DNA of 64,000 nt from Labia minor (GCA_963082975.1 OY720348.1:59185461-59249460), one strand, 5' to 3'; shown: positions 18,059-31,200, counted from the first letter of the stretch. The notes: a model not told the origin generated them from the letters alone. Translations and numbers: made by a program.

Positions 18059-19918
18059 ATGGATCGTTGGCTACAAACTGGTTCAACACAGAAACGGAAA
18101 GAATCAGATGATGAGGCATCAACAGCAAACTCTACCAAGAAACGCAAAACTAGAAAATATTCGGATGATTATTTATCATTTGGATTTACTTATATTTGCA
18201 ACAATGATGTGGAAAGACCAGTCTGCGTTCTATGTCAGGAAAGTTTATCCAATGAAAGTATGAAACCTGCTAATCTCAGACGTCATTTACAAACAAAGCA
18301 CAGCGAGCATGTTAGTAAGTCTATCGAATTTTTTAAAATGAAAAAAGAAGAACTTAATTCAAGTCAGAAATTGATGGTAAAGACGGGATCTGGTGGTATG
18401 AGTAAGAAAGCAGTAATGGCATCATATGAAGTAGCTCTACTTATTGCTAAAGCAGGAAAGCCGCATAATATAGCAGAGCAATTAATTATTCCTGCTACAA
18501 AAGTAATTACAAATATAATGTTAGGAACTAAAGCAGCAAACGATATAAATTTGATTTCATTATCAAATGATACGGTTAAGAATAGGATTGAAGACATGTC
18601 ATGTAATATAAAAGAAGAATTAATATCGAGAGTGCGCAAAAGTCACTATTACTCATTACAATTGGATGAAAGTACTGATGTCACTAATAATGCCAATTTG
18701 TTAGCTTTCATTAGATATGAGTTTGAAAATCAAATACAAGAAGATGTATTGTTTTGTGATTCACTACCTTCACGAACGATAGCTAATGACATATTTAACA
18801 GTTTGAATAATTTTATAACCGAAAATGAAATAGAGTGGCCAAAATGTGTTGGAATTTGCACTGATGGTGCTCGTGCAATGTCAGGTACAAGAACTGGATT
18901 GATTGCTCTTATTAAAAATGTTGCGCCTCAGGTTGTTTGGAATCATTGCTGCATTCACAGAGAATCATTAGCAGCCAAAAATATGTCACCAGATTTGAAA
19001 AGAACATTAGACGAAGTAGTTAAAATTGTCAATTTCATTAAGGCTCGTCCACTTAATTCCAGAGTTTTTAAAATTTTGTGTGAGGAAATGGGTAGTCAAC
19101 ATACACATTTATTATTACATACAGATGTACGTTGGTTGTCCCGCGGGAAAGTACTCATTCGCCTTTTTGAGCTTCGAGATGAAATACGATTGTTTTTAAT
19201 AGATGCGCATTTTGAACTGACCGAATGTTTCAATGATTTTATCTGGTTAGCTAAGGTGGCTTACTTGACTGATATTTTTACAAAATTGAACGAACTTAAT
19301 TTGAGCCTGCAAGGTACTGTTGTAAATATATTTAAAGTTGAAGATAAAATAGAAGCAATGATTAAAAAAATCGACTTGTGGTCGAAACGCATCCAGAACG
19401 GTGTATATGAGTCTTTTCCAACTCTCAATGATTTCATAGAAAGCTCCAGTGAAAAATTGCTTAATCAAACGCGTCAATTATTTGTTGAACATTTAATTAC
19501 TTTGAAAAGCAACTTCAGGAAGTATTTTTCTACTCCTGATCCTTGCAATAACTGGATCAGAGATCCATTTAATATGGAAATTACAAATGCTAAACATTTA
19601 TCTGCACCTGAACAAGATATTCTCGTGGAATTATCATGTGATACAACTTATAAACTAAAATTTAACAAAACTGAATTGAGCAACTTTTGGTTACTTCTCA
19701 GGTCAGATTATCCTGCGCTTGCAAATAAAGCACTTCAACACTTGATTCCATTCTGCACAACATATTTATGCGAACAAGCTTTTTCGGTACTATTTTATAT
19801 TAAGTCTAAATATAGAAACAAATTAAATGTAGAGCCGGATCTTAGATTAAAAGTTTCCAATATTAAGCCAGATATTGAGATTCTTGTTTCAAGAAAACAA
19901 CTGCATACATCTCATTAA
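18059..19918 (+). CDS. hAT transposase with BED zinc finger (Buster/ZBED5-like), 619 aa, intact
   Basis: This protein would cut and join the TIRs of its own element by the RNase H-like DDE reaction of hAT transposases, acting in the nucleus. Residues 1-45 are basic and KRK-rich (a likely nuclear signal) and resemble the start of ZBED5-type proteins. A BED-type zinc finger follows, with C56, C59, H76 and H81. The catalytic core shows LDESTD (202-207, D203), CTDG (267-270, D269), CCIH (297-300) and the RW pair (358-359). A long insertion-type region leads to the C-terminal hAT dimerisation domain (about 540-605) with LCEQAFS (E572) and IKSKYRNKLNVEPDLRL. The D-D spacing of 66 residues and an acidic residue in the C-terminal motif fit the family. 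The ATG at 18,059 is chosen because it starts the conserved N-terminus. The frame has no stop, frameshift or intron, and it is centred between the TIRs. Similar genes have been domesticated in animals, but the TIRs and target duplication show that this is a mobile copy. Family assignment is from motif recognition without a search. Confidence 0.95.
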   Translation: MDRWLQTGSTQKRKESDDEASTANSTKKRKTRKYSDDYLSFGFTYICNNDVERPVCVLCQESLSNESMKPANLRRHLQTKHSEHVSKSIEFFKMKKEELNSSQKLMVKTGSGGMSKKAVMASYEVALLIAKAGKPHNIAEQLIIPATKVITNIMLGTKAANDINLISLSNDTVKNRIEDMSCNIKEELISRVRKSHYYSLQLDESTDVTNNANLLAFIRYEFENQIQEDVLFCDSLPSRTIANDIFNSLNNFITENEIEWPKCVGICTDGARAMSGTRTGLIALIKNVAPQVVWNHCCIHRESLAAKNMSPDLKRTLDEVVKIVNFIKARPLNSRVFKILCEEMGSQHTHLLLHTDVRWLSRGKVLIRLFELRDEIRLFLIDAHFELTECFNDFIWLAKVAYLTDIFTKLNELNLSLQGTVVNIFKVEDKIEAMIKKIDLWSKRIQNGVYESFPTLNDFIESSSEKLLNQTRQLFVEHLITLKSNFRKYFSTPDPCNNWIRDPFNMEITNAKHLSAPEQDILVELSCDTTYKLKFNKTELSNFWLLLRSDYPALANKALQHLIPFCTTYLCEQAFSVLFYIKSKYRNKLNVEPDLRLKVSNIKPDIEILVSRKQLHTSH

Positions 19919-19951
19919 ATATGTAAGTTATATTTAATGAGATAGATGCAG
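19902..19951 (+). terminator. Possible hairpin spanning the transposase stop codon
   Basis: 'ctgcatacatctcattaaat' at 19,901-19,920 is nearly the reverse complement of 'atttaatgagatagatgcag' at 19,932-19,951, separated by 11 bases. It would form a stem of about 18 pairs with one or two mismatches. Such a stem at the 3' end of a transposase gene could affect 3' processing. The role is speculative. Confidence 0.4.
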
Positions 19952-20238
19952 TTATTTTTTAAAATATTTCTTATTTAATATTTTCTGAAAAAAATTATAA
20001 AATATTTATATGAATTTAATGTAAGTACCCATTATAATTTGTGAGATTTGTTGCTATGACAATGTTTGTATTTTCTTTCTTCAATATTATAATTTCTAAT
20101 AAAATGTGTTCTACAATATGCAAAAAAATCGTTATTCACCAATCACTGTTAGAAATATTCATCATATATCCTTGTCCTTATGAGATCGTAAGCCAGAAAT
20201 TAATTAATAAAATGACGAAAAGTACCTAAAGTTGTGAT
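19919..20238 (+). other. hAT 3' noncoding region with poly(A) signals
   Basis: AT-rich 3' end after the TAA. AATAAA hexamers at 20,098-20,103 and 20,206-20,211 could serve as polyadenylation signals. A short inverted repeat around the stop codon ('atgcatac..tctcattaaat' against 'atttaatgagatagatgca', 19,902-19,951) could fold into a hairpin. The 62-codon frame at 20,041 is not credible. Confidence 0.5.
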
Positions 20239-20304
20239 GGGGGTCCGTCAAAAAAAATTTTTTCAAGTGGGGGTCCGTGGAGTACATAAGTTTAAGAACC
20301 TATG
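20239..20304 (+). repeat. hAT right subterminal/terminal region
   Basis: Two GGGGGTCCGT repeats 30 bp apart (20,239 and 20,269), then AAGTTTAAGAACCTATG, the imperfect inverse of the left TIR. Two mismatches near the tip (CATAGG versus CAGTGG) are the only visible decay. Confidence 0.8.
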
Positions 20305-20312
20305 ATTTACAG
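20305..20312 (+). other. hAT target-site duplication ATTTACAG (right)
   Basis: Identical to 16,845-16,852. Satellite B sequence resumes as CATTTCTAATAG. Confidence 0.95.
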
Positions 20313-23300
20313 CATTTCTAATAGAAATTTTAATAATTTGAAAAAAGGGTGGTTTTTTATAAGGGTTCTTTAATTGATGTTTTTTGTTAATTAGACATAA
20401 TTTAATATAAAATTATACATTTTTGTAAATAATTTAAAAGAAAAAAAATTTAAAAATTATTATTGGAAATGTTTTATTTTTTGAATTGAATATAAAAAAT
20501 AAGGGGTTGAAATTTACCCTGAAGAAATTGGAATTTTAAAAAAATGAAAAAACCATTGTTCAATAAAAGGACCTAGATAAGATTGAACTATAGATAATGA
20601 AATTAATTAAATCATTTCTATGAGAAATTTGAATAAATTCAAAAAAGGGTGTTTTTCTATGAAAAAACGTACTTAGGGGTGAGTTAGAGCAAAATGGATG
20701 AAATTTTAATTCCCCCTATTGAGTACACCCCCTGCCAGAAATACCAATTAAAACAATATCCAATCATAAAAAATAGGGGTTGATTGTTATAAAATTTCAT
20801 GTTTTTTTTAATAGAAAAAGAGAAATTTTTACTTTGCCCCTTGGAGTTAGGCAACCAATTCTACGGCTGCTCGCGCGCATTCACCACCCACTTTCCACCC
20901 GCTTTACATATTTATCAATATAATTTCTATATTTTTCATCCAATTTCAACCAAATTTCATTTCTAATTATTAAATATTATTCTTTATCCCATTTCACTAT
21001 TTCCACTTCATAGACTTTATATATATTATAATTATTATATAAGGGTTCTTTAATTGATCTTTTTTGTTAATTAGAAATAATTTAATATAAAAATATACAT
21101 TTTTGTAAATAATTTAAAAGAAAAAAAATTTAAAAATTATTATTGGAAATGTTTTATTTTTTGAATTGAAAGTTAAAAATAAGGGGTTGAAATTTACCCT
21201 GAAGGAATTGGAATATTAAAAAAAATGAAAAAAATATTTTTTAAGATAAGGACCTAGATAAGAGTAAACTATAGATAATCAAATTATTTACAGCATTTCT
21301 AATAGAAATTTTAATAATTTGAAAAAAGGGTGGTTTTTTATAAGGGTTCTTTAATTGATGTTTTTTGTTAATTAGACATAATTTAATATAAAATTATACA
21401 TTTTTGTAAATAATTTAAAAGAAAAAAAATTTAAAAATTATTATTGGAAATGTTTTATTTTTTGAATTGAATGTAAAAAATAAGGGGTTGAAATTTACCC
21501 TGAAGAAATTGGAATTTTAAAAAAATGAAAAAACCATTGTTCAATAAAAGGACCTAGATAAGATTGAACTATAGATAATGAAATTAATTAAATCATTTCT
21601 ATGAGAAATTTGAATAAATTCAAAAAAGGGTGTTTTTCTAAGAAAAAACGTACTTAGGGGTGAGTTAGAGCAAAATGGATGAAATTTTAATTCCCCCTAT
21701 TGAGTACACCCCCTGCCAGAAATACCAATTAAAACAATATCCAATCATAAAAAATAGGGGTTGATTGTTATAAAATTTCATGTTTTTTTTAATAGAAAAA
21801 GTGAAATTTTTACTTTGCCCCTTGGAGTTAGGCAACCAATTCTACGGCTGCTCGCGCGCATTCACCACCCACTTTCCACCCGCTTTACATATTTATCAAT
21901 ATAATTTCTATATTTTTCATCCAATTTCAACCAAATTTCATTTCTAATTATTAAATATTATTCTTTATCCCATTTCACTATTTCCACTTCATAGACTTTA
22001 TATATATTATAATTATTATATAAGGGTTCTTTAATTGATCTTTTTTGTTAATTAGAAATAATTTAATATAAAAATATACATTTTTGTAAATAATTTAAAA
22101 GAAAAAAAATTTAAAAATTATTATTGGAAATGTTTTATTTTTTGAATTGAAAGTTAAAAATAAGGGGTTGAAATTTACCCTGAAGGAATTGGAATATTAA
22201 AAAAAATGAAAAAAATATTTTTTAAGATAAGGACCTAGATAAGAGTAAACTATAGATAATCAAATTATTTACAGCATTTCTAATAGAAATTTTAATAATT
22301 TGAAAAAAGGGTGGTTTTTTATAAGGGTTCTTTAATTGATGTTTTTTGTTAATTAGACATAATTTAATATAAAATTATACATTTTTGTAAATAATTTAAA
22401 AGAAAAAAAATTTAAAAATTATTATTGGAAATGTTTTATTTTTTGAATTGAATGTAAAAAATAAGGGGTTGAAATTTACCCTGAAGAAATTGGAATTTTA
22501 AAAAAATGAAAAAACCATTGTTCAATAAAAGGACCTAGATAAGATTGAACTATAGATAATGAAATTAATTAAATCATTTCTATGAGAAATTTGAATAAAT
22601 TCAAAAAAGGGTGTTTTTCTAAGAAAAAACGTACTTAGGGGTGAGTTAGAGCAAAATGGATGAAATTTTAATTCCCCCTATTGAGTACACCCCCTGCCAG
22701 AAATACCAATTAAAACAATATCCAATCATAAAAAATAGGGGTTGATTGTTATAAAATTTCATGTTTTTTTTAATAGAAAAAGAGAAATTTTTACTTTGCC
22801 CCTTGGAGTTAGGCAACCAATTCTACGGCTGCTCGCGCGCATTCACCACCCACTTTCCACCCGCTTTACATATTTATCAATATAATTTCTATATTTTTCA
22901 TCCAATTTCAACCAAATTTCATTTCTAATTATTAAATATTATTCTTTATCCCATTTCACTATTTCCACTTCATAGACTTTATATATATTATAATTATTAT
23001 ATAAGGGTTCTTTAATTGATCTTTTTTGTTAAATAGAAATAATTTAATATAAAAATATACATTTTTGTAAATAATTTAAAAGAAAAAAAATTTAAAAATT
23101 ATTATTGGAAATGTTTTATTTTTTGAATTGAAAGTTAAAAATAAGGGGTTGAAATTTACCCTGAAGGAATTGGAATATTAAAAAAAATGAAAAAAATATT
23201 TTTTAAGATAAGGACCTAGATAAGAGTAAACTATAGATAATCAAATTATTTACAGCATTTCTAATAGAAATTTTAATAATTTGAAAAAAGGGTGGTTTTT

Positions 23301-26300
23301 TATAAGGGTTCTTTAATTGATGTTTTTTGTTAATTAGACATAATTTAATATAAAATTATACATTTTTGTAAATAATTTAAAAGAAAAAAAATTTAAAAAT
23401 TATTATTGGAAATGTTTTATTTTTTGAATTGAATGTAAAAAATAAGGGGTTGAAATTTACCCTGAAGAAATTGGAATTTTAAAAAAATGAAAAAACCATT
23501 GTTCAATAAAAGGACCTAGATAAGATTGAACTATAGATAATGAAATTAATTAAATCATTTCTATGAGAAATTTGAATAAATTCAAAAAAGGATGTTTTTC
23601 TAAGAAAAAACGTACTTAGGGGTGAGTTAGAGCAAAATGGATGAAATTTTAATTCCCCCTATTGAGGACACCCCCTGCCAGAAATACCAATTAAAACAAT
23701 ATCCAATCATAAAAAATAGGGGTTGATTGTTATAAAATTTCATGTTTTTTTTAATAGAAAAAGAGAAATTTTTACTTTGCCCCTTGGAGTTAGGCAACCA
23801 ATTCTACGGCTGCTCGCGCGCATTCACCACCCACTTTCCACCCGCTTTACATATTTATCAATATAATTTCTATATTTTTCATCCAATTTCAACCAAATTT
23901 CATTTCTAATAATTAAATATTATTCTTTATCCCATTTCACTATTTCCACTTCATAGACTTTATATATATTATAATTATTATATAAGGGTTCTTTAATTGA
24001 TCTTTTTTTGTTAATTAGAAATAATTTAATATAAAAATATACATTTTTGTAAATAATTTAAAAGAAAAAAAATTTAAAAATTATTATTGGAAATGTTTTA
24101 TTTTTTGAATTGAAAGTTAAAAATAAGGGGTTGAAATTTACCCTGAAGGAATTGGAATATTAAAAAAAATGAAAAAAATATTTTTTAAGATAAGGACCTA
24201 GATAAGAGTAAACTATAGATAATCAAATTATTTACAGCATTTCTAATAGAAATTTTAATAATTTGAAAAAAGGGTGGTTTTTTATAAGGGTTCTTTAATT
24301 GATGTTTTTTGTTAATTAGACATAATTTAATATAAAATTATACATTTTTGTAAATAATTTAAAAGAAAAAAAATTTAAAAATTATTATTGGAAATGTTTT
24401 ATTTTTTGAATTGAATGTAAAAAATAAGGGGTTGAAATTTACCCTGAAGAAATTGGAATTTTAAAAAAATGAAAAAACCATTGTTCAATAAAAGGACCTA
24501 GATAAGATTGAACTATAGATAATGAAATTAATTAAATCATTTCTATGAGAAATTTGAATAAATTCAAAAAAGGGTGTTTTTCTAAGAAAAAACGTACTTA
24601 GGGGTGAGTTAGAGCAAAATGGATGAAATTTTAATTCCCCCTATTGAGTACACCCCCTGCCAGAAATACCAATTAAAACAATATCCAATCATAAAAAATA
24701 GGGGTTGATTGTTATAAAATTTCATGTTTTTTTTAATAGAAAAAGTGAAATTTTTACTTTGCCCCTTGGAGTTAGGCAACCAATTCTACGGCTGCTCGCG
24801 CGCATTCACCACCCACTTTCCACCCGCTTTACATATTTATCAATATAATTTCTATATTTTTCATCCAATTTCAACCAAATTTCATTTCTAATTATTAAAT
24901 ATTATTCTTTATCCCATTTCACTATTTCCACTTCATAGACTTTATATATATTATAATTATTATATAAGGGTTCTTTAATTGATCTTTTTTGTTAATTAGA
25001 AATAATTTAATATAAAAATATACATTTTTGTAAATAATTTAAAAGAAAAAAAATTTAAAAATTATTATTGGAAATGTTTTATTTTTTGAATTGAAAGTTA
25101 AAAATAAGGGGTTGAAATTTACCCTGAAGGAATTGGAATATTAAAAAAAATGAAAAAAATATTTTTTAAGATAAGGACCTAGATAAGAGTAAACTATAGA
25201 TAATCAAATTATTTACAGCATTTCTAATAGAAATTTTAATAATTTGAAAAAAGGGTGGTTTTTTATAAGGGTTCTTTAATTGATGTTTTTTGTTAATTAG
25301 ACATAATTTAATATAAAATTATACATTTTTGTAAATAATTTAAAAGAAAAAAAATTTAAAAATTATTATTGGAAATGTTTTATTTTTTGAATTGAATGTA
25401 AAAAATAAGGGGTTGAAATTTACCCTGAAGAAATTGGAATTTTAAAAAAATGAAAAAACCATTGTTCAAAAAAAGGACCTAGATAAGATTGAACTATAGA
25501 TAATGAAATTAATTAAATCATTTCTATGAGAAATTTGAATAAATTCAAAAAAGGGTGTTTTTCTAAGAAAAAACGTACTTAGGGGTGAGTTAGAGCAAAA
25601 TGGATGAAATTTTAATTCCCCCTATTGAGTACACCCCCTGCCAGAAATACCAATTAAAACAATATCCAATCATAAAAAATAGGGGTTGATTGTTATAAAA
25701 TTTCATGTTTTTTTTAATAGAAAAAGTGAAATTTTTACTTTGCCCCTTGGAGTTAGGCAACCAATTCTACGGCTGCTCGCGCGCATTCACCACCCACTTT
25801 CCACCCGCTTTACATATTTATCAATATAATTTCTATATTTTTCATCCAATTTCAACCAAATTTCATTTCTAATTATTAAATATTATTCTTTATCCCATTT
25901 CACTATTTCCACTTCATAGACTTTATATATATTATAATTATTATATAAGGGTTCTTTAATTGATCTTTTTTGTTAATTAGAAATAATTTAATATAAAAAT
26001 ATACATTTTTGTAAATAATTTAAAAGAAAAAAAATTTAAAAATTATTATTGGAAATGTTTTATTTTTTGAATTGAAAGTTAAAAATAAGGGGTTGAAATT
26101 TACCCTGAAGGAATTGGAATATTAAAAAAAATGAAAAAAATATTTTTTAAGATAAGGACCTAGATAAGAGTAAACTATAGATAATCAAATTATTTACAGC
26201 ATTTCTAATAGAAATTTTAATAATTTGAAAAAAGGGTGGTTTTTTATAAGGGTTCTTTAATTGATGTTTTTTGTTAATTAGACATAATTTAATATAAAAT

Positions 26301-27907
26301 TATACATTTTTGTAAATAATTTAAAAGAAAAAAAATTTAAAAATTATTATTGGAAATGTTTTATTTTTTGAATTGAATGTAAAAAATAAGGGGTTGAAAT
26401 TTACCCTGAAGAAATTGGAATTTTAAAAAATGAAAAAACCATTGTTCAATAAAAGGACCTAGATAAGATTGAACTATAGATAATGAAATTAATTAAATCA
26501 TTTCTATGAGAAATTTGAATAAATTCAAAAAAGGGTGTTTTTCTAAGAAAAAACGTACTTAGGGGTGAGTTAGAGCAAAATGGATGAAATTTTAATTCCC
26601 CCTATTGAGGACACCCCCTGCCAGAAATACCAATTAAAACAATATCCAATCATAAAAAATAGGGGTTGATTGTTATAAAATTTCATGTTTTTTTTAATAG
26701 AAAAAGTGAAATTTTTACTTTGCCCCTTGGAGTTAGGCAACCAATTCTACGGCTGCTCGCGCGCATTCACCACCCACTTTCCACCCGCTTTACATATTTA
26801 TCAATATAATTTCTATATTTTTCATCCAATTTCAACCAAATTTCATTTCTAATTATTAAATATTATTCTTTATCCCATTTCACTATTTCCACTTCATAGA
26901 CTTTATATATATTATAATTATTATATAAGGGTTCTTTAATTGATCTTTTTTGTTAATTAGAAATAATTTAATATAAAAATATACATTTTTGTAAATAATT
27001 TAAAAGAAAAAAAATTTAAAAATTATTATTGGAAATGTTTTATTTTTTGAATTGAAAGTTAAAAATAAGGGGTTGAAATTTACCCTGAAGGAATTGGAAT
27101 ATTAAAAAAAATGAAAAAAATATTTTTTAAGATAAGGACCTAGATAAGAGTAAACTATAGATAATCAAATTATTTACAGCATTTCTAATAGAAATTTTAA
27201 TAATTTGAAAAAAGGGTGGTTTTTTATAAGGGTTCTTTAATTGATGTTTTTTGTTAATTAGACATAATTTAATATAAAATTATACATTTTTGTAAATAAT
27301 TTAAAAGAAAAAAAATTTAAAAATTATTATTGGAAATGTTTTATTTTTTGAATTGAATGTAAAAAATAAGGGGTTGAAATTTACCCTGAAGAAATTGGAA
27401 TTTTAAAAAAATGAAAAAACCATTGTTCAATAAAAGGACCTAGATAAGATTGAACTATAGATAATGAAATTAATTAAATCATTTCTATGAGAAATTTGAA
27501 TAAATTCAAAAAAGGGTGTTTTTCTAAGAAAAAACGTACTTAGGGGTGAGTTAGAGCAAAATGGATGAAATTTTAATTCCCCCTATTGAGGACACCCCCT
27601 GCCAGAAATACCAATTAAAACAATATCCAATCATAAAAAATAGGGGTTGATTGTTATAAAATTTCATGTTTTTTTTAATAGAAAAAGTGAAATTTTTACT
27701 TTGCCCCTGGGAGTTAGGCAACCAATTCTACGGCTGCTCGCGCGCATTCACCACCCACTTTCCACCCGCTTTACATATTTATCAATATAATTTCTATATT
27801 TTTCATCCAATTTCAACCAAATTTCATTTCTAATTATTAAATATTATTCTTTATCCCATTTCACTATTTCCACTTCATAGACTTTATATATATTATAATT
27901 ATTATAT

Positions 27908-28200
27908 AAGGGTTCTTTAATTGATCTTTTTTTGTTAATTAGAAATAATTTAATATAAAAATATACATTTTTGTAAATAATTTAAAAGAAAAAAAATTTA
28001 AAAATTATTATTGGAAATGTTTTATTTTTTGAATTGAATGTAAAAAATAAGGGGTTGAAATTTACCCTGAAGAAATTGGAATTTTAAAAAAATGAAAAAA
28101 CCATTGTTCAATAAAAGGACCTAGATAAGATTGAACTATAGATAATGAAATTAATTAAATCATTTCTATGAGAAATTTGAATAAATTCAAAAAAGGGTGT
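27908..28200 (+). repeat. B/A hybrid subrepeat: shortened unit (681 bp spacing)
   Basis: Begins as B ('gatcttttttt', 'attagaaataattt', 'aaaaatatac') and continues as A ('gaattgaatgtaaaaaa', 'gaagaaattggaatttt', 'agattgaac'). The switch lies in the stretch where A and B are identical (about 27,966-28,038). One subrepeat length (~300 bp) is lost, which is what an unequal crossover between B and the following A would give. Confidence 0.9.
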
Positions 28201-31200
28201 TTTTCTAAGAAAAAACGTACTTAGGGGTGAGTTAGAGCAAAATGGATGAAATTTTAATTCCCCCTATTGAGTACACCCCCTGCCAGAAATACCAATTAAA
28301 ACAATATCCAATCATAAAAAATAGGGGTTGATTGTTATAAAATTTCATGTTTTTTTTAATAGAAAAAGTGAAATTTTTACTTTGCCCCTTGGAGTTAGGC
28401 AACCAATTCTACGGCTGATCGCGCGCATTCACCACCCACTTTCCACCCGCTTTACATATTTATCAATATAATTTCTATATTTTTCATCCAATTTCAACCA
28501 AATTTCATTTCTAATTATTAAATATTATTCTTTATCCCATTTCACTATTTCCACTTCATAGACTTTATATATATTATAATTATTATATAAGGGTTCTTTA
28601 ATTGATCTTTTTTGTTAATTAGAAATAATTTAATATAAAAATATACATTTTTGTAAATAATTTAAAAGAAAAAAAATTTAAAAATTATTATTGGAAATGT
28701 TTTATTTTTTGAATTGAAAGTTAAAAATAAGGGGTTGAAATTTACCCTGAAGGAATTGGAATATTAAAAAAAATGAAAAAAATATTTTTTAAGATAAGGA
28801 CCTAGATAAGAGTAAACTATAGATAATCAAATTATTTACAGCATTTCTAATAGAAATTTTAATAATTTGAAAAAAGGGTGGTTTTTTATAAGGGTTCTTT
28901 AATTGATGTTTTTTGTTAATTAGACATAATTTAATATAAAATTATACATTTTTGTAAATAATTTAAAAGAAAAAAAATTTAAAAATTATTATTGGAAATG
29001 TTTTATTTTTTGAATTGAATGTAAAAAATAAGGGGTTGAAATTTACCCTGAAGAAATTGGAATTTTAAAAAAATGAAAAAACCATTGTTCAATAAAAGGA
29101 CCTAGATAAGATTGAACTATAGATAATGAAATTAATTAAATCATTTCTATGAGAAATTTGAATAAATTCAAAAAAGGGTGTTTTTCTAAGAAAAAACGTA
29201 CTTAGGGGTGAGTTAGAGCAAAATGGATGAAATTTTAATTCCCCCTATTGAGCACACCCCCTGCCAGAAATACCAATTAAAACAATATCCAATCATAAAA
29301 AATAGGGGTTGATTGTTATAAAATTTCATGTTTTTTTTAATAGAAAAAGTGAAATTTTTACTTTGCCCCTTGGAGTTAGGCAACCAATTCTACGGCTGCT
29401 CGCGCGCATTCACCACCCACTTTCCACCCGCTTTACATATTTATCAATATAATTTCTATATTTTTCATCCAATTTCAACCAAATTTCATTTCTAATTATT
29501 AAATATTATTCTTTATCCCATTTCACTATTTCCACTTCATAGACTTTATATATATTATAATTATTATATAAGGGTTCTTTAATTGATCTTTTTTTGTTAA
29601 TTAGAAATAATTTAATATAAAAATATACATTTTTGTAAATAATTTAAAAGAAAAAAAATTTAAAAATTATTATTGGAAATGTTTTATTTTTTGAATTGAA
29701 AGTTAAAAATAAGGGGTTGAAATTTACCCTGAAGGAATTGGAATATTAAAAAAAATGAAAAAAATATTTTTTAAGATAAGGACCTAGATAAGAGTAAACT
29801 ATAGATAATCAAATTATTTACAGCATTTCTAATAGAAATTTTAATAATTTGAAAAAAGGGTGGTTTTTTATAAGGGTTCTTTAATTGATGTTTTTTGTTA
29901 ATTAGACATAATTTAATATAAAATTATACATTTTTGTAAATAATTTAAAAGAAAAAAAATTTAAAAATTATTATTGGAAATGTTTTATTTTTTGAATTGA
30001 ATGTAAAAAATAAGGGGTTGAAATTTACCCTGAAGAAATTGGAATTTTAAAAAAATGAAAAAACCATTGTTCAATAAAAGGACCTAGATAAGATTGAACT
30101 ATAGATAATGAAATTAATTAAATCATTTCTATGAGAAATTTGAATAAATTCAAAAAAGGGTGTTTTTCTAAGAAAAAACGTACTTAGGGGTGAGTTAGAG
30201 CAAAATGGATGAAATTTTAATTCCCCCTATTGAGTACACCCCCTGCCAGAAATACCAATTAAAACAATATCCAATCATAAAAAATAGGGGTTGATTGTTA
30301 TAAAATTTCATGTTTTTTTTAATAGAAAAAGTGAAATTTTTACTTTGCCCCTTGGAGTTAGGCAACCAATTCTACGGCTGCTCGCGCGCATTCACCACCC
30401 ACTTTCCACCCGCTTTACATATTTATCAATATAATTTCTATATTTTTCATCCAATTTCAACCAAATTTCATTTCTAATTATTAAATATTATTCTTTATCC
30501 CATTTCACTATTTCCACTTCATAGACTTTATATATATTATAATTATTATATAAGGGTTCTTTAATTGATCTTTTTTGTTAATTAGAAATAATTTAATATA
30601 AAAATATACATTTTTGTAAATAATTTAAAAGAAAAAAAATTTAAAAATTATTATTGGAAATGTTTTATTTTTTGAATTGAAAGTTAAAAATAAGGGGTTG
30701 AAATTTACCCTGAAGGAATTGGAATATTAAAAAAAATGAAAAAAATATTTTTTAAGATAAGGACCTAGATAAGAGTAAACTATAGATAATCAAATTATTT
30801 ACAGCATTTCTAATAGAAATTTTAATAATATGAAAAAAGGGTTGTTTTTTATAAGGGTTCTTTAATTGATGTTTTTTGTTAATTAGACATAATTTAATAT
30901 AAAATTATACATTTTTGTAAATAATTTAAAAGAAAAAAAATTTAAAAATTATTATTGGAAATGTTTTATTTTTTGAATTGAATGTAAAAAATAAGGGGTT
31001 GAAATTTACCCTGAAGAAATTGGAATTTTAAAAAAATGAAAAAACCATTGTTCAATAAAAGGACCTAGATAAGATTGAACTATAGATAATGAAATTAATT
31101 AAATCATTTCTATGAGAAATTTGAATAAATTCAAAAAAGGGTGTTTTTCTAAGAAAAAACGTACTTAGGGGTGAGTTAGAGCAAAATGGATGAAATTTTA

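Larger units (their letters stand above)
16853..20304 (+). mobile_element. Full-length autonomous-looking hAT element (Buster/ZBED5-like), 3,452 bp
   Basis: The left end CAGTGGTTCTTAAACT and the right end (reverse complement CATAGGTTCTTAAACTT) form imperfect TIRs. They are flanked by ATTTACAG on both sides and surrounded by an otherwise continuous satellite B segment. Distance between the flanking C cores (16,431 and 20,872) minus the element and one duplication is 981 bp, exactly one unit. Subterminal repeats GGGGGTCCGYGG/CA occur twice at each end (16,886, 16,908; 20,239, 20,269), as in many animal hAT elements. It carries one intact 619-codon transposase. Its coding region is less AT-rich than the satellite around it. 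An intact frame, perfect duplication and near-identical host units all point to a recent insertion. Confidence 0.97.
16600..20360 (+). repeat. Satellite B segment of first unit, split by hAT
   Basis: B occupies 16,600-16,852 and 20,313-20,360, 301 bp once the element and one duplication are removed. Diagnostic B features: 'gatctttttt', 'attagaaataattt', 'gaaagttaaaaataagg', 'gaaggaattggaatatt', 'agagtaaactatag', 'cagcatttctaatag'. A and B share most of their length and the block order, so they are an old tandem duplication. Confidence 0.9.

Noticed and set aside
18036-18263. Plus-strand 75-codon frame overlapping the transposase start
   Set aside because: Shadow frame of the 619-codon transposase, which carries the family motifs.
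18364-19477. Minus-strand frames inside the transposase gene
   Set aside because: Antisense shadows of the coding region without recognisable protein features.
20041-20229. 62-codon frame downstream of the transposase
   Set aside because: Begins at a non-ATG codon in the 3' noncoding region, has hydrophobic low-complexity composition and shows no homology that I recognise.
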